DNA from: Actinomycetota bacterium
GTDB taxonomy: Bacteria; Actinomycetota; Actinomycetes; Nanopelagicales; Nanopelagicaceae
Direction: 5' to 3'
NCBI GenBank assembly: GCA_009698675.1
Contig: WLPT01000002.1
Coordinates: 1-64,000 of the forward strand
DNA: 64,000 nucleotides
Shown here piece after piece: positions 1-9,033 of the stretch. How positions within the stretch are numbered: the first letter of the stretch is position 1; each line of letters begins with the position of its first letter. The notes below the pieces were generated by a model that was not told the origin of the DNA, did not search any database, and saw nothing but the letters and a program-made list of their open reading frames with translations. A program made the position numbers and the translations under genes.

Positions 1-91
1 CCCGGTCCCATTCCGAACCCGGAAGTTAAGCCTCTCAGCGTCGATGGTACTGCAAGGGTGACCTTGTGGGAGAGTAGAACGTCGCCGGACT
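1..91 (+). rRNA. rrf: 5S ribosomal RNA, 3' portion (cut by window edge)
   Basis: The first ~90 bases match the conserved 3' three quarters of bacterial 5S rRNA: the CCATTCCGAACCCGGAAG loop region, the GATGGTACTGC segment and the closing GGGAGAGTAG...CGCCGGAC strand. The 5' strand of the outer stem lies before position 1. It is presumably the last gene of an rRNA operon, because a strong terminator follows directly. Confidence 0.93.
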
Positions 92-100
92 TCTTTTATA

Positions 101-134
101 AAAAGGGGCGCTTTCACGAGCGCCCCTTTTTTAT
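101..134 (+). terminator. Rho-independent terminator of the rRNA operon
   Basis: A perfect 12-bp stem (101-112 with 119-130, AAAAGGGGCGCT / AGCGCCCCTTTT) encloses a 6-nt loop and runs into a T-rich tail. It lies 10 nt after the 5S rRNA, as expected for the end of an rrn transcript. Confidence 0.93.
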
Positions 135-203
135 TTCTACGTGAAGTAATCTTGGTAATGAAAATATAGGCAAGCAAATAGAAGAGAAAAAGAGGAGATC
201 GCA

Positions 204-1091
204 ATGGAAGAGCGTCGAAACTCACGTCCACCATCTGATCGCCCCTCCAACCCTCGTGGATCTAAACCGGGGGAGAGAAAGCCAACAGGACCAAATAGTG
301 CACGCCGACGTGAGGATTTGCCAGCTAGAGGCGGCTCATCCGATAGAGCAGGTGCACCGCGCCAAACTCGCGATGGCTCCGATCCTCGGGGTACACGATC
401 TGCGCCAATGGATCGCGATCAATCACGCCTGCGTCCGCGAATCTTTGAACCCGATATCCCTGAAGAGATTACGGGGGAGGAGCTAGATAAATCTCTACGT
501 GCAGAGCTCTTATCACTCTCATCCGAAAATGCAAAAGTAGTTTCTCGACATTTGGAGTGCTTAGCTTTGTATGCAGATAGTGATCCACTGCTTGCACACA
601 AGCATGGTGTTGCAGCTGCCCATCACGCAGGTCGCTTGGCAGTTGTTCGAGAGTCTGCAGGCTATGCCGCATATCGCGCAGGCTTTTATGAGATTGCATT
701 AAAAGAATTACGCGCAGCTAATCGAATTTCAGGCGATGTCACTATGTGGCCAGTTATGGCCGACTGCGAACGCGGACTTGGAAACCCGCTAAAAGCCTTG
801 GCTTTAGCGGGCTCTCCAGAGGTTAAGCGTTTAGAAAAAGCTGAAGAGATTGAGATGAGAATCGTTGCCGCAGGTGCACGCCGTGACTTGGGCGAGCTAG
901 ATGCAGCTGTTGTCACTCTTACATGTAAAGATCTATCTAACGAGAGTCAAGAGTGGGCTGTGAGACTTCGCTACGCCTATGCCGATGCGTTAGAAGTTGC
1001 AGGGCGCAGCGACGAAGCTCGCGAGTGGTTTGCAAAGTGCGCGCAGTTAGATGTCGATGAGACCACAGATGCTGCAGATCGGGCCGAATAA
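204..1091 (+). CDS. TPR-like protein with disordered basic N-terminus
   Basis: This 295-residue protein has two parts. Residues 1-~80 are rich in R, P, S, G and D and look disordered. From ~90 on there are paired amphipathic helices typical of tetratricopeptide repeats, for example the stretches around AAYRAGFYEIALKEL and ALEVAGRSDEAREWF. Biochemical function is unknown; TPR domains bind proteins. Position upstream of tlyA-nadK-recN matches the M. tuberculosis Rv1691 TPR protein, so I take it as that orthologue. An AGAGGAG ribosome site lies 6-12 nt before the ATG. It is the first gene after the rRNA terminator. A HAD phosphatase often found next to it (Rv1692) is absent here. Confidence 0.75.
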   Translation: MEERRNSRPPSDRPSNPRGSKPGERKPTGPNSARRREDLPARGGSSDRAGAPRQTRDGSDPRGTRSAPMDRDQSRLRPRIFEPDIPEEITGEELDKSLRAELLSLSSENAKVVSRHLECLALYADSDPLLAHKHGVAAAHHAGRLAVVRESAGYAAYRAGFYEIALKELRAANRISGDVTMWPVMADCERGLGNPLKALALAGSPEVKRLEKAEEIEMRIVAAGARRDLGELDAAVVTLTCKDLSNESQEWAVRLRYAYADALEVAGRSDEAREWFAKCAQLDVDETTDAADRAE

Positions 1092-1200
1092 TTTTTCTTG
1101 ATAGAGCTCGGCTCTTATCCACACTCATCTCTTACACCGGATAGCCATTGTCACTGCGCTATCGCACTCTGTAGCCCCCACACAGCAAGGAGGCTATGAA

Positions 1201-1533
1201 ATGCGCGCAGTAAAAGTAGTTGAAGAAGATGTTGATTTTTCCCTCAACGACCTATTACTCAGGGGTCGCGTTTCTGCCCCAGCTATAGAAAAGGAGCTTC
1301 CGAGCGGTGATAGAGTCGTTGAGTTTCGACTCATAGTTAGACGAGATCGCGCCGCTGGGGTCGATACCTTAGATATAGCGGCGTGGAGTACTAAGACGCA
1401 AAAGCGAGCACTCACCCTCAAACCCAATGAGTGGGTGGAGATATTGGGGAGCGTGCGCCGGCGCTTTTATAAAGGCAAGAACGGCCTAGAAAGTCGTTGG
1501 CAGGTAGAGGCCTTGGAGATAGCCCGAATATAG
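1201..1533 (+). CDS. Small SSB-like OB-fold protein
   Basis: This 110-residue protein resembles the OB-fold of single-stranded DNA-binding proteins: a strand with LLLRGRVSAPA, then VVEFRLIVRR, DTLDIAAWS and a C-terminal WQVEALEIARI strand. That order (RG.V...F.L...D...W...) is typical of SSB. It lacks the long acidic-tip C-terminal tail of canonical Ssb, so it is unlikely to be the replicative SSB and may act in repair or recombination. The AAGGAGG at 1187-1193 fixes the ATG at 1201 rather than the out-of-frame ATG at 1196. Neighbours recN and tlyA give no specific hint of role. Confidence 0.7.
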   Translation: MRAVKVVEEDVDFSLNDLLLRGRVSAPAIEKELPSGDRVVEFRLIVRRDRAAGVDTLDIAAWSTKTQKRALTLKPNEWVEILGSVRRRFYKGKNGLESRWQVEALEIARI

Positions 1534-1534
1534 A

Positions 1535-1540
1535 TAGGCT
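1535..1540 (+). promoter_or_regulatory. Predicted -10 box for leaderless start at 1547
   Basis: TAGGCT stands exactly 6 nt before the ATG at 1547. This would place transcription initiation at the start codon. No Shine-Dalgarno sequence is present. The same arrangement recurs at many genes in the window. Confidence 0.5.
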
Positions 1541-1546
1541 TAGCTC

Positions 1547-1831
1547 ATGGCAAATGATATTTTCTCCACGCTGCGCACCTATCTAACCAAGGTTACCGAG
1601 GGCGACAAGAGCGCTGCAGAGGTGGCCACAGCGCTCAATCAATGGATGCGCGAGGGTGGCGAGGCGCTAAAAGTAAAGATCGAAGATGAGGTTGAACGCT
1701 CAGTTTCTAAGATGGGCTTTGTAAAACGTGGTGAGTTTGAAGCGTTAAAGGAAGAGGTTGCTCGCTTGAAGGCAGCTCCAAAAAAGGCAGCTCCAAAAAA
1801 GAGGGCATCGACCACTAAAGGCGGTAAGTAA
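1547..1831 (+). CDS. Small coiled-coil protein with Lys/Ala/Pro tail
   Basis: This 94-residue protein has a helical N-terminal part, then a segment KMGFVKRGEFEALKEEVARLKA that resembles the C-terminal coiled coil of BMFP/UbiK (YqiC) family proteins, which form trimers and bind membranes. The last ~20 residues are a basic Lys/Ala/Pro tail built from a duplicated KAAPK unit, like histone-H1-type or nucleic-acid-binding tails. The gene is probably leaderless. It is followed without a gap by a 52-residue ORF whose ATG overlaps nothing but abuts the stop codon. The family link is a weak pattern match, and the function is not known. Confidence 0.6.
   Translation: MANDIFSTLRTYLTKVTEGDKSAAEVATALNQWMREGGEALKVKIEDEVERSVSKMGFVKRGEFEALKEEVARLKAAPKKAAPKKRASTTKGGK
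1769..1798 (+). repeat. Perfect 15-bp tandem duplication
   Basis: AAGGCAGCTCCAAAA occurs twice head to tail (1769-1783, 1784-1798). It duplicates five codons of the basic tail in frame. It probably arose by slippage or short duplication and would be prone to length change. Confidence 0.9.
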
Positions 1832-1990
1832 ATGGAGTTGGAGAGCTCAATCGATGGAGAGAGTTTGGTGGAACAGGTTCGTAACGAACTAGTTGAGATC
1901 GACTCGATGGATGTCAATGACCACGCACAGCGCTACGAAGATCTACATACAACGATGGCTGCCGCTCTTTCATCAATCGATGGGGTTTAA
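1832..1990 (+). CDS. 52-residue acidic conserved protein (Rv1693-like)
   Basis: An uninterrupted reading frame begins with ATG directly after the preceding TAA (1829-1831) and ends with TAA at 1988-1990, 15 nt before tlyA. The product is acidic (ELESSIDGESLVEQVRNELV...) and ends in a helix resembling the YEDLHTTMAAALSSID pattern. Actinobacteria commonly carry a short hypothetical gene here, for example Rv1693 (about 58 residues) just before tlyA. That and its tight packing support it as a real gene. Function is unknown. Confidence 0.65.
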   Translation: MELESSIDGESLVEQVRNELVEIDSMDVNDHAQRYEDLHTTMAAALSSIDGV

Positions 1991-2005
1991 CGGTTCTCTA
2001 GAATA

Positions 2006-2794
2006 ATGAAGATACGACTAGATGCCGAGCTTGTTCGACGCGAACTCGCACGTTCGCGCGAAAATGCATCGGATTTGATCGAGTCGCGCTCAGTTTTGGT
2101 AAATGGAATTCCAGCTACAAAGCCGGCGACGATGGTAGATGCGCAGACCTCAATTAAACTGGCTGGAAAACGCGATGATTTCGTCTCCCGTGGTGGACAT
2201 AAACTCGCCGGCGCCCTCGATGACTTTAAAGGCGTCGTTGTTGAAGGTCGACGTTGTCTTGATGCTGGTGCCTCAACGGGTGGGTTCACAGATGTTTTAT
2301 TGCGCCGCAAGGCCGCACATGTAGTTGCAGTCGATGTTGGCTATGGGCAGTTAGCGTGGGCGCTACGCACGGATGAGCGTGTGAGCATTCTCGATCGCAC
2401 TAATATAAGGCATTTAACTGGTGAACAGGTTGGCGAGGCTGTAGATCTAGTTGTTGCAGATCTAAGCTTCATCTCTTTAACGTTAGTTTTGCCAGCCCTT
2501 GCCGCAGTTTCAAAGCCGGAGGCTGATTTCGTCGTCATGGTTAAACCTCAATTTGAAGTTGGTCGAGAAAAACTCGGCGCTGGGGGAGTTGTGCGCGATC
2601 CTAATCTGCGAAAAGCCGCCGTTATAGATGTTGCAGATTCGGCATTTGACGTTGGTCTTGGAACCATGGCTATCGTTGCTAGTCCACTTCCTGGGCCTGC
2701 AGGCAATGTTGAGTATTTTCTCTGGCTGCGCAGAGGCGCACCCGCCATTGATCATGAAGCCTTGGATCAAGCGATAGCGCAGGGTCCCTCCTAA
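2006..2794 (+). CDS. tlyA: 16S/23S rRNA 2'-O-methyltransferase TlyA
   Basis: This 262-residue protein has an N-terminal S4 RNA-binding domain (residues 1-~60, containing RLDAELVRRELARSRENA and VLVNG). A FtsJ-type Rossmann methyltransferase follows, with SAM motif LDAGASTGGFTDVLL and the acidic strand VVAVDVGYGQL, then VVADLSFISL. The family methylates the 2'-O of C1409 (16S) and C1920 (23S) rRNA and sets capreomycin sensitivity in mycobacteria. Length is close to the mycobacterial enzyme (268). Its TAA overlaps the nadK ATG by one base, so the two are translationally coupled. Confidence 0.95.
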   Translation: MKIRLDAELVRRELARSRENASDLIESRSVLVNGIPATKPATMVDAQTSIKLAGKRDDFVSRGGHKLAGALDDFKGVVVEGRRCLDAGASTGGFTDVLLRRKAAHVVAVDVGYGQLAWALRTDERVSILDRTNIRHLTGEQVGEAVDLVVADLSFISLTLVLPALAAVSKPEADFVVMVKPQFEVGREKLGAGGVVRDPNLRKAAVIDVADSAFDVGLGTMAIVASPLPGPAGNVEYFLWLRRGAPAIDHEALDQAIAQGPS

Positions 2795-3645
2795 TGCGCA
2801 ACCTATTTCTAGCGTGCAACCCTGCACGTCCCGTCGCCGTTGCAGCGGCAATCGAGTTAGCCAGTAAGTTTAAATCTGCAGGCTTTGATATCTACACCAT
2901 GTCAGATATAGAGATCGTTGGTGTAACAAATGTTGCACTGGAAGATCTTGCGCAGCTTGAAGTTGGAGTAGTTTTAGGCGGCGACGGAACAATGTTACGA
3001 GCTGCGCAGGTGACCAGATCTCATCAAATTCCATTGCTGGGGGTCAATCTTGGCCATGTTGGTTTTCTGGCCGAGGTTGATCAAGTTTCACTTGAGAGTG
3101 TAGTGAAGGCAATCACTGAGAAGAAGTATGTGATAGATCCTCGAATGACTTTAAAGTACTCAGTAATTCGAAATGGTTCTGAAGTTGCAAAGGGTTGGGC
3201 TTTGAATGAGGTCACCGTTGAACGCCAACACGCAACCATGGTTGAACTATTCCTAGAGATAGATGACCGACCAATTTCACGTTGGGGTTGTGATGGCTTA
3301 ATTTGTTCAACCCCTACAGGTTCAACTGCCTATGCTTTTTCAGCCGGTGGCCCTGTGGTCTGGCCGGGAGTCGATGCACTTGTAGTACTGCCTATTTCGG
3401 CCCATGCGCTCTTTTCGCGCCCTTTAGTTATTTCACCGGAATCTGAAATCGTTGTACGCATCGAATCAGCCGAGGGTTTACTCTCGGCCGACTCACTACG
3501 AAACTTTGATTTGGTAGCCGGAGATCGAGTCCACATCACCAAAGATGCAGCAATTGTTAAGTTGGCGCATCTGTCCAATACGCTCTTTAGCGATCGTCTG
3601 GTTGCAAAGTTCAAACTCCCAATTCAAGGTTGGCGCGGTGAGTGA
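2794..3645 (+). CDS. nadK: NAD kinase
   Basis: This 283-residue NAD kinase makes NADP from NAD using ATP or polyphosphate. It carries the GGDGT motif at residues 62-66, the LGHVGFLAE segment, and the STPTGSTAYAFSAGGP signature of the NAD-binding domain. Length is typical (Rv1695 is 307). It starts in a TAATG overlap with tlyA and overlaps the recN GTG start by 8 nt, so tlyA-nadK-recN form one operon as in M. tuberculosis. Confidence 0.95.
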   Translation: MRNLFLACNPARPVAVAAAIELASKFKSAGFDIYTMSDIEIVGVTNVALEDLAQLEVGVVLGGDGTMLRAAQVTRSHQIPLLGVNLGHVGFLAEVDQVSLESVVKAITEKKYVIDPRMTLKYSVIRNGSEVAKGWALNEVTVERQHATMVELFLEIDDRPISRWGCDGLICSTPTGSTAYAFSAGGPVVWPGVDALVVLPISAHALFSRPLVISPESEIVVRIESAEGLLSADSLRNFDLVAGDRVHITKDAAIVKLAHLSNTLFSDRLVAKFKLPIQGWRGE

Positions 3646-5356
3646 GCGCACACTTCTCGATGAGATAACGATTCGTTCGATCGGTGTCATCGATCAAGCC
3701 ACTTTGGAGATATCGCCAGGTCTTACTGTATTGACCGGTGAAACTGGTGCGGGAAAGACGATGGTTTTGACGGCGCTTAATCTAATTTTGGGTGGCAAGG
3801 CAGATATAGCGTTGGTACGAAAAGGTAGCGAACGCATGATTGCAAGCGGGCGTTTTACTATTCCAGAGCGTCACTGTGAAGGTTTTGAAGAGGCCGGTGT
3901 TGTAATCGAAGATGGCGAGTTGATTATGACTCGTTCGGTATCGGCCGATGGAAAGAGCAAGGCCTCTAGCAATGGAATTTCAGTCACTGCCAGCGTTTTA
4001 ACTCAAGTAAGCGAGCTACTTATAGAGATTCATGCGCAGAGCGCTAATGCAAGTATCGGTAAGGCGGCAAAACAGCGAGAGCTTCTGGATAGATTTGCCG
4101 GAGAGGAGTTAGCCAAATCGATGCAACGATACTCTCAAGATTTTAGCCACTATCACGCGCTTAAATTGCGCATCGCTGAACTTCGTAAAAACCTAGATAA
4201 GGCCGAGCAGGAGCTTGGCCAACTACGCGATTTTGCTAAAGCATTTGCGAAACTTAACTTTACGACCGGTGAATATGCAGAGATCCTGGCTCAGATTGAG
4301 AGATTGTCGAACGTTGAAGAGCTGCGCATTGCCGCAGCCACGGCTAGAGATAGCCTCGATGGCGAAATCACCGGAGCGCTATCTGCCATCGCTTTGATGC
4401 GCCGCGCTTTAGATTCGGCCAGATCCAAAGACGTCGCACTAGATGCGATTTATGCAAACACCAGTGAGGCATTCTTTCTCCTAGATGACGTGCGCTCATC
4501 TCTAGCCTCCTATCTTGACTCTCTAGAGGCCGATCCCGCTCATCTAGATGCTCTAAATACAAGGGCTGCTGATATAAAGATATTGATAAAGAAATACGGT
4601 GGATCAGGGGCTACGGATTTTGAAGCCGACGAGTTGGTTGGCAAATTTCTAACATCGGCTAGTGCGATCGCCGATTTAGAGGGCGGAGATGATCGCCTTA
4701 AAGAGTTGGAGTTAGATCTATCAGCGGCCAAGAAGGCGATGCTGGGCTCTGCCCAAGAGCTGACAAAACTTCGAGGTATCGCCGCATCTGCTTTAAGTGC
4801 TGCCGTTACTGATGAAGTTCGTGAGTTGGCAATGCCACATACTTCTTTCATAGTAAAAATCGCTAGCGCGGATTATGCGGCGTTGAAGGAGTCTGATTTT
4901 ACATCAGTGGGATGTGATGAGATTTCTATGTATATCAGCTCTCATAAGGATGGTCCGCAAATTGCACTTGCAAAAGGGGCAAGTGGTGGAGAGATGTCGA
5001 GAGTGATGTTGGCGTTGGAAGTTGTAATCGCTGGATCTCATCCCGTTGGAACATATGTATTTGATGAGGTCGATGCAGGTGTCGGCGGTAAAGCAGCCAT
5101 TGAAGTAGGAAGACGCCTCTATAAACTCTCGCAACATGCTCAAGTCATTGTCGTAACACATCTGCCACAGGTAGCCGCATGGGCCGATTCACATTTTGTG
5201 GTAGAAAAAGATGAGACTGGGACAGTTAGCCAAAGTGATGTGAGAAAAGTTACTGGAGATGATCGCATTGAGGAGATCGCCCGCATGCTTGCCGGGCTAG
5301 AGAACTCAGTGAGTGCTCGCGAACACGCCACCGAGCTGCTTTCGCTTCGGCTGTAA
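3638..5356 (+). CDS. recN: DNA repair ATPase RecN
   Basis: This is an SMC-like ATPase for double-strand-break repair. From the GTG at 3638 it is 572 residues, normal for the family. Walker A GETGAGKT is at residues 34-41, a central coiled coil runs about 150-370, and the C-terminal head has the ABC signature GASGGEMSRV and Walker B TYVFDEVDAGVGG. The open frame extends upstream to 3545 inside nadK, but those 31 residues lack family resemblance. The GTG, preceded by AAGG, sits in the usual 8-nt overlap. Confidence 0.94.
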   Translation: MSERTLLDEITIRSIGVIDQATLEISPGLTVLTGETGAGKTMVLTALNLILGGKADIALVRKGSERMIASGRFTIPERHCEGFEEAGVVIEDGELIMTRSVSADGKSKASSNGISVTASVLTQVSELLIEIHAQSANASIGKAAKQRELLDRFAGEELAKSMQRYSQDFSHYHALKLRIAELRKNLDKAEQELGQLRDFAKAFAKLNFTTGEYAEILAQIERLSNVEELRIAAATARDSLDGEITGALSAIALMRRALDSARSKDVALDAIYANTSEAFFLLDDVRSSLASYLDSLEADPAHLDALNTRAADIKILIKKYGGSGATDFEADELVGKFLTSASAIADLEGGDDRLKELELDLSAAKKAMLGSAQELTKLRGIAASALSAAVTDEVRELAMPHTSFIVKIASADYAALKESDFTSVGCDEISMYISSHKDGPQIALAKGASGGEMSRVMLALEVVIAGSHPVGTYVFDEVDAGVGGKAAIEVGRRLYKLSQHAQVIVVTHLPQVAAWADSHFVVEKDETGTVSQSDVRKVTGDDRIEEIARMLAGLENSVSAREHATELLSLRL

Positions 5357-5391
5357 GGCTAGGGCCCTATTGAGTGATAGGTTTGACTCCC

Positions 5392-7023
5392 ATGGGCGAG
5401 CAACATGTGACGAAACATCTATTTGTATCTGGCGGAGTAGCTTCATCTTTAGGTAAGGGATTGACCGCATCCTCATTAGGCCGACTATTGGTTGCACGTG
5501 GACTTCGCGTGACGATGCAAAAACTCGATCCCTACCTCAATGTCGATCCAGGGACTATGAATCCCTTTCAACATGGCGAGGTCTTCGTTACAGATGATGG
5601 TGCAGAGACGGATTTGGATATTGGTCACTATGAGCGATTCCTCGATACAAACCTTCATGGCTCTGCCAACGTCACGACCGGTCAGGTCTATTCGCGAGTT
5701 ATTGCACGCGAGCGTCGAGGAGAGTATTTAGGCGAGACCGTTCAAGTCATTCCACATATTACAAATGAGATTAAAGAGCGCATTCGCGCCATGGCAGCAC
5801 CTGATATAGATATCGTCATTACAGAGATTGGCGGCACGGTAGGAGATATTGAATCGCAACCCTTTTTGGAGGCTGCTCGACAGATTCGCCAAGAGGTAGG
5901 TCGAGACAACGTCTTCTACCTGCATGTTTCTCTTGTTCCATACATTGGTCCATCGGGCGAGTTGAAGACTAAGCCAACGCAACATTCAGTTGTCGCTCTA
6001 CGAAGTATAGGTATCGCACCTGATGCAATCGTTCTTCGCTCAGATCGTGAGATTCCGATTACAGTTAAGAAGAAGATATCGCTTATGTGCGATGTCGATT
6101 TGGCTGCTGTCGTGGCGGCAGTTGATGCACCTTCAATTTACGATATTCCAAAGGTATTGCATGCAGAGGGTCTGGATAGTTATGTTGTTAATCGACTAGG
6201 TCTTAAATGTCATGATGTTGTATGGGGTGAATGGGATAACCTGCTTGAAAAAGTTCATCATCCAAAACACACAATTCGTGTTGGTTTAGTGGGTAAATAC
6301 ATCGATTTGCCGGATGCCTATCTATCAGTATCTGAAGCTTTACGTGCAGGAGGCTTTGCAAATGAAGCTAAAATTGAAATTCTCTGGATCGCAAGCGATG
6401 AGTGTGAAACTCAAGCAGGTGCGACGGAGAATCTAAAAAACGTCGACGCAATCTGCGTTCCCGGTGGTTTTGGAATTCGTGGCATTGAAGGCAAAGTCGG
6501 CGCACTTAAATATGCTAGAGAAAACAAGATACCAACATTGGGTCTATGTTTAGGTTTGCAATGCATGGTTATCGAAGCGGCGCGACATTTGGCCGGAATC
6601 ACTGATGCAGTCTCGGCCGAGTTTTCAGATACAGGCACAGCGGTGATTGCAACGATGCAGAATCAACTAGATGTCGTAGCTGGTAATCAAGACATGGGCG
6701 GAACTATGCGTTTGGGCCTCTATAAGGCCGATTTACTTGTCGGCTCGGTTGTAGCCAATACCTATGGCGCAAAAGAGATATCTGAACGACATCGCCATCG
6801 ATATGAAGTAAATAATAAGTTCAGGGATCAGATATCGGCGGCAGGTCTGGTATTTTCTGGCTTTAATAGAGAGCTTGATTTAGTCGAATTTGTGGAACTG
6901 CCTAAAGAGGTGCATCCTTACTACGTAGGTACGCAAGCTCATCCTGAGCTTCGATCCCGTCCAACCCGGCCGCATCCACTATTTGTTGGATTGATCGCTG
7001 CCGCAGTAGCAGCGAAAGGTTAA
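5392..7023 (+). CDS. pyrG: CTP synthase
   Basis: PyrG converts UTP to CTP using glutamine and ATP. The N-terminal synthetase domain has [11 protein letters not shown] and the [11 protein letters not shown] segment. The C-terminal class I glutamine amidotransferase has GLCLGLQ with the nucleophilic Cys and the HPELRSRP His/Glu site. It is 543 residues from ATG 5392; a GTG at 5374 would add six residues. I prefer 5392 because TAGGTT lies 8 nt upstream and no clear ribosome site precedes either start. It follows recN as in other Actinobacteria, with the intervening Rv1697/Rv1698 genes missing. Confidence 0.95.
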   Translation: MGEQHVTKHLFVSGGVASSLGKGLTASSLGRLLVARGLRVTMQKLDPYLNVDPGTMNPFQHGEVFVTDDGAETDLDIGHYERFLDTNLHGSANVTTGQVYSRVIARERRGEYLGETVQVIPHITNEIKERIRAMAAPDIDIVITEIGGTVGDIESQPFLEAARQIRQEVGRDNVFYLHVSLVPYIGPSGELKTKPTQHSVVALRSIGIAPDAIVLRSDREIPITVKKKISLMCDVDLAAVVAAVDAPSIYDIPKVLHAEGLDSYVVNRLGLKCHDVVWGEWDNLLEKVHHPKHTIRVGLVGKYIDLPDAYLSVSEALRAGGFANEAKIEILWIASDECETQAGATENLKNVDAICVPGGFGIRGIEGKVGALKYARENKIPTLGLCLGLQCMVIEAARHLAGITDAVSAEFSDTGTAVIATMQNQLDVVAGNQDMGGTMRLGLYKADLLVGSVVANTYGAKEISERHRHRYEVNNKFRDQISAAGLVFSGFNRELDLVEFVELPKEVHPYYVGTQAHPELRSRPTRPHPLFVGLIAAAVAAKG

Positions 7024-7029
7024 CTTCAG

Positions 7030-8127
7030 ATGATTGTTGGCGTTCCAAAAGAGATCAAAGTTCACGAATCAAGAGTTGCTATCACCCCGGAAGGCGTTAG
7101 CGAGTTTGTCGCCAGTGGCCACAGCGTTCTTATCGAAGATGGTGCCGGAACTGGATCGGCTCTGACGAATCAAAACTATATTGATGCAGGTGCGAGCATC
7201 GTTGCAGACGCTGATGCTATTTGGAGCGCTGCAGATTTAATATTAAAGGTGAAAGAACCTATTGCAGTTGAATACCCAAAGATGCGTAAAGGCCAAATAC
7301 TCTTCACTTACCTTCATTTAGCTGCATCGAAGCCTTGCACAGATGCTCTAATTGCCAGCCACACAACAGCTATCGCCTATGAAACGGTAGAAGTTAATGG
7401 CGCACTGCCATTGCTTGCACCGATGAGTGAGGTGGCTGGACGTTTAGCAACTCAGGTAGGCGCAACTGCTTTGCAACGTCCTAATGGCGGCCGTGGAGTT
7501 CTACTTGGTGGTGTACCTGGTGTTGCACCAGGGCGCGTAGTTGTCATTGGCGGGGGAGTTTCAGGATTAAATGCAGCTATTATCGCCGCGGGCATGGGCG
7601 CAGATGTCACAGTCTTTGATAGATCGTTGAGCAGATTGGCCTATATCGATACCGTATTTGCTGGGCGGATAAAGACGTTGGCCGCCTCGGTGCATGCCAT
7701 TGAACGCGAAGTTCGCTTAGCTGATTTGGTAATCGGCGCAGTTCTTGTTCCTGGAGCTAAGGCACCAAAGTTGGTTTCAAATGCTTTGGTATCAACAATG
7801 AAGCCTGGCTCGGTTCTAGTCGATATCGCAATCGATCAAGGTGGTTGTTTTGAAGATAGTCGACCAACGACACATGCAGAGCCAACCTTTCCCGTTCATG
7901 GCTCCATATTCTATTGCGTTGCAAATATGCCCGGAGCCGTGCCGGTCGCCTCAACATATGCACTCACAAACGCGACCCTGCCATACGCCCTTTCGATTGC
8001 AAATTTAGGGTGGAGACAGGCGTGTACTAGAGATTTGAATCTAGCCAAGGGTCTAAACGTCCATGATGGAGAGATTTTCTATGCCGCAGTAGCAGATGCT
8101 CATGGTTACGAGCACACACAGCTTTGA
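7030..8127 (+). CDS. ald: Alanine dehydrogenase
   Basis: This 365-residue NAD-dependent L-alanine dehydrogenase reversibly deaminates alanine to pyruvate and ammonia. It opens with the family signature [16 protein letters not shown]. It contains KVKEP with the substrate-binding Lys, YLHLA with the catalytic His, and the Rossmann motif [13 protein letters not shown]. It starts 7 nt after pyrG and overlaps xerD by about 30 nt. Streptomyces also has ald in this neighbourhood. The enzyme could let the cell use alanine as a carbon and nitrogen source. Confidence 0.94.
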   Translation: MIVGVPKEIKVHESRVAITPEGVSEFVASGHSVLIEDGAGTGSALTNQNYIDAGASIVADADAIWSAADLILKVKEPIAVEYPKMRKGQILFTYLHLAASKPCTDALIASHTTAIAYETVEVNGALPLLAPMSEVAGRLATQVGATALQRPNGGRGVLLGGVPGVAPGRVVVIGGGVSGLNAAIIAAGMGADVTVFDRSLSRLAYIDTVFAGRIKTLAASVHAIEREVRLADLVIGAVLVPGAKAPKLVSNALVSTMKPGSVLVDIAIDQGGCFEDSRPTTHAEPTFPVHGSIFYCVANMPGAVPVASTYALTNATLPYALSIANLGWRQACTRDLNLAKGLNVHDGEIFYAAVADAHGYEHTQL

Positions 8128-9025
8128 TGCTCTCGCGCAATCTTTTCTAAACTACTGTGCGATCGAGAGAGGTCTAGCCTCAAACTCAATTGCCGCATAT
8201 CGTCGAGATTTAGCCAAGTTTGCTGTTTTTCTCGGCTCGATGCCCGTTGAAGAGATTGATTCACAGTTCATAACAGAGTTTGAAGTGAGCCTTCGCGATG
8301 CACAGTTATCGACTTCAAGTATTAATCGTGTTGAATCTACACTTAGAACTTTCTTCCGATATGGCCAGCTCGAATATGGTCTAGTTGACCCCACGTTAGA
8401 GATAGTCGCCGGCAAATCTCATCGAAGGCTTCCTAAGGCGTTAACGGTTGATGAAATTGGATCTCTAATCGATGCTTCATTTCATGAAGGCAATCTCATT
8501 ACTATCCGTGACCGCGCGATTATTGAACTACTTTATGGCAGCGGCGCGCGTGTTAGTGAGTTAATTGGCATAGATCTGACGGATTTAAACCTTGTTGAAA
8601 GCCAGGATGGCCCGATTACTGTTTTGAAACTTCGGGGAAAGGGTTCAAAAGAGCGAATAGTTCCTTTGGGTTCATACGCTATGAAAGCCATCGATGATTA
8701 CAAAGTTAGATTACGTCCATCCCTTGCCTCCAAAGCTGCAACGCACAGTGCATCGCTATTTCTTAACTCCAGAGGCGGCAGACTCACGCGACAGTCGGCT
8801 TGGACAATTGTTCTGAATGCGGCCGAAGCGGCCGGTCTTGCAGGCAAGGTCTCACCGCATGTTTTTAGACACTCATATGCAACACATCTACTAGATGGTG
8901 GCGCAGATATCCGAGTGGTACAAGAGCTTCTCGGTCATGCCTCTGTAACGACAACGCAGATATACACCTTGATAACTATCGACAAAGTTCGCGAAAGTTA
9001 CTCAATGGCACACCCAAGAGCTTAA
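8096..9025 (+). CDS. xerD: Tyrosine recombinase XerD
   Basis: This 309-residue recombinase resolves chromosome dimers at dif. The N-terminal core-binding (SAM-like) domain spans roughly 10-95. The catalytic domain has Arg in GSGARVSELIG, Lys in LRGKGSKERIVPLG, the HVFRHSYATHLL box, and LLGHASVTTTQIYT with the nucleophilic Tyr. ATG codons at 8096 and 8102 are both possible starts, and both overlap the end of ald. Position before parA-scpAB matches the actinobacterial xerD, so I do not read it as a phage integrase. Confidence 0.93.
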   Translation: MLMVTSTHSFDALAQSFLNYCAIERGLASNSIAAYRRDLAKFAVFLGSMPVEEIDSQFITEFEVSLRDAQLSTSSINRVESTLRTFFRYGQLEYGLVDPTLEIVAGKSHRRLPKALTVDEIGSLIDASFHEGNLITIRDRAIIELLYGSGARVSELIGIDLTDLNLVESQDGPITVLKLRGKGSKERIVPLGSYAMKAIDDYKVRLRPSLASKAATHSASLFLNSRGGRLTRQSAWTIVLNAAEAAGLAGKVSPHVFRHSYATHLLDGGADIRVVQELLGHASVTTTQIYTLITIDKVRESYSMAHPRA

Positions 9026-9033
9026 TTGTAGAT

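Noticed and set aside
3545-3637. Upstream extension of recN inside nadK
   Set aside because: The extra 31 residues lack RecN similarity and overlap nadK heavily. GTG 3638 gives a normal-length protein with an 8-nt overlap.
5728-5985. Antisense open frames over pyrG and many similar frames elsewhere
   Set aside because: They lie opposite strongly conserved genes, have no family resemblance and no initiation signals, so they are codon-bias shadows.
8096-9025. Phage integrase / genomic island boundary
   Set aside because: The tyrosine recombinase sits in the conserved pyrG-ald-xerD-parA-scpAB order, with no tRNA, attachment repeats or phage genes nearby.
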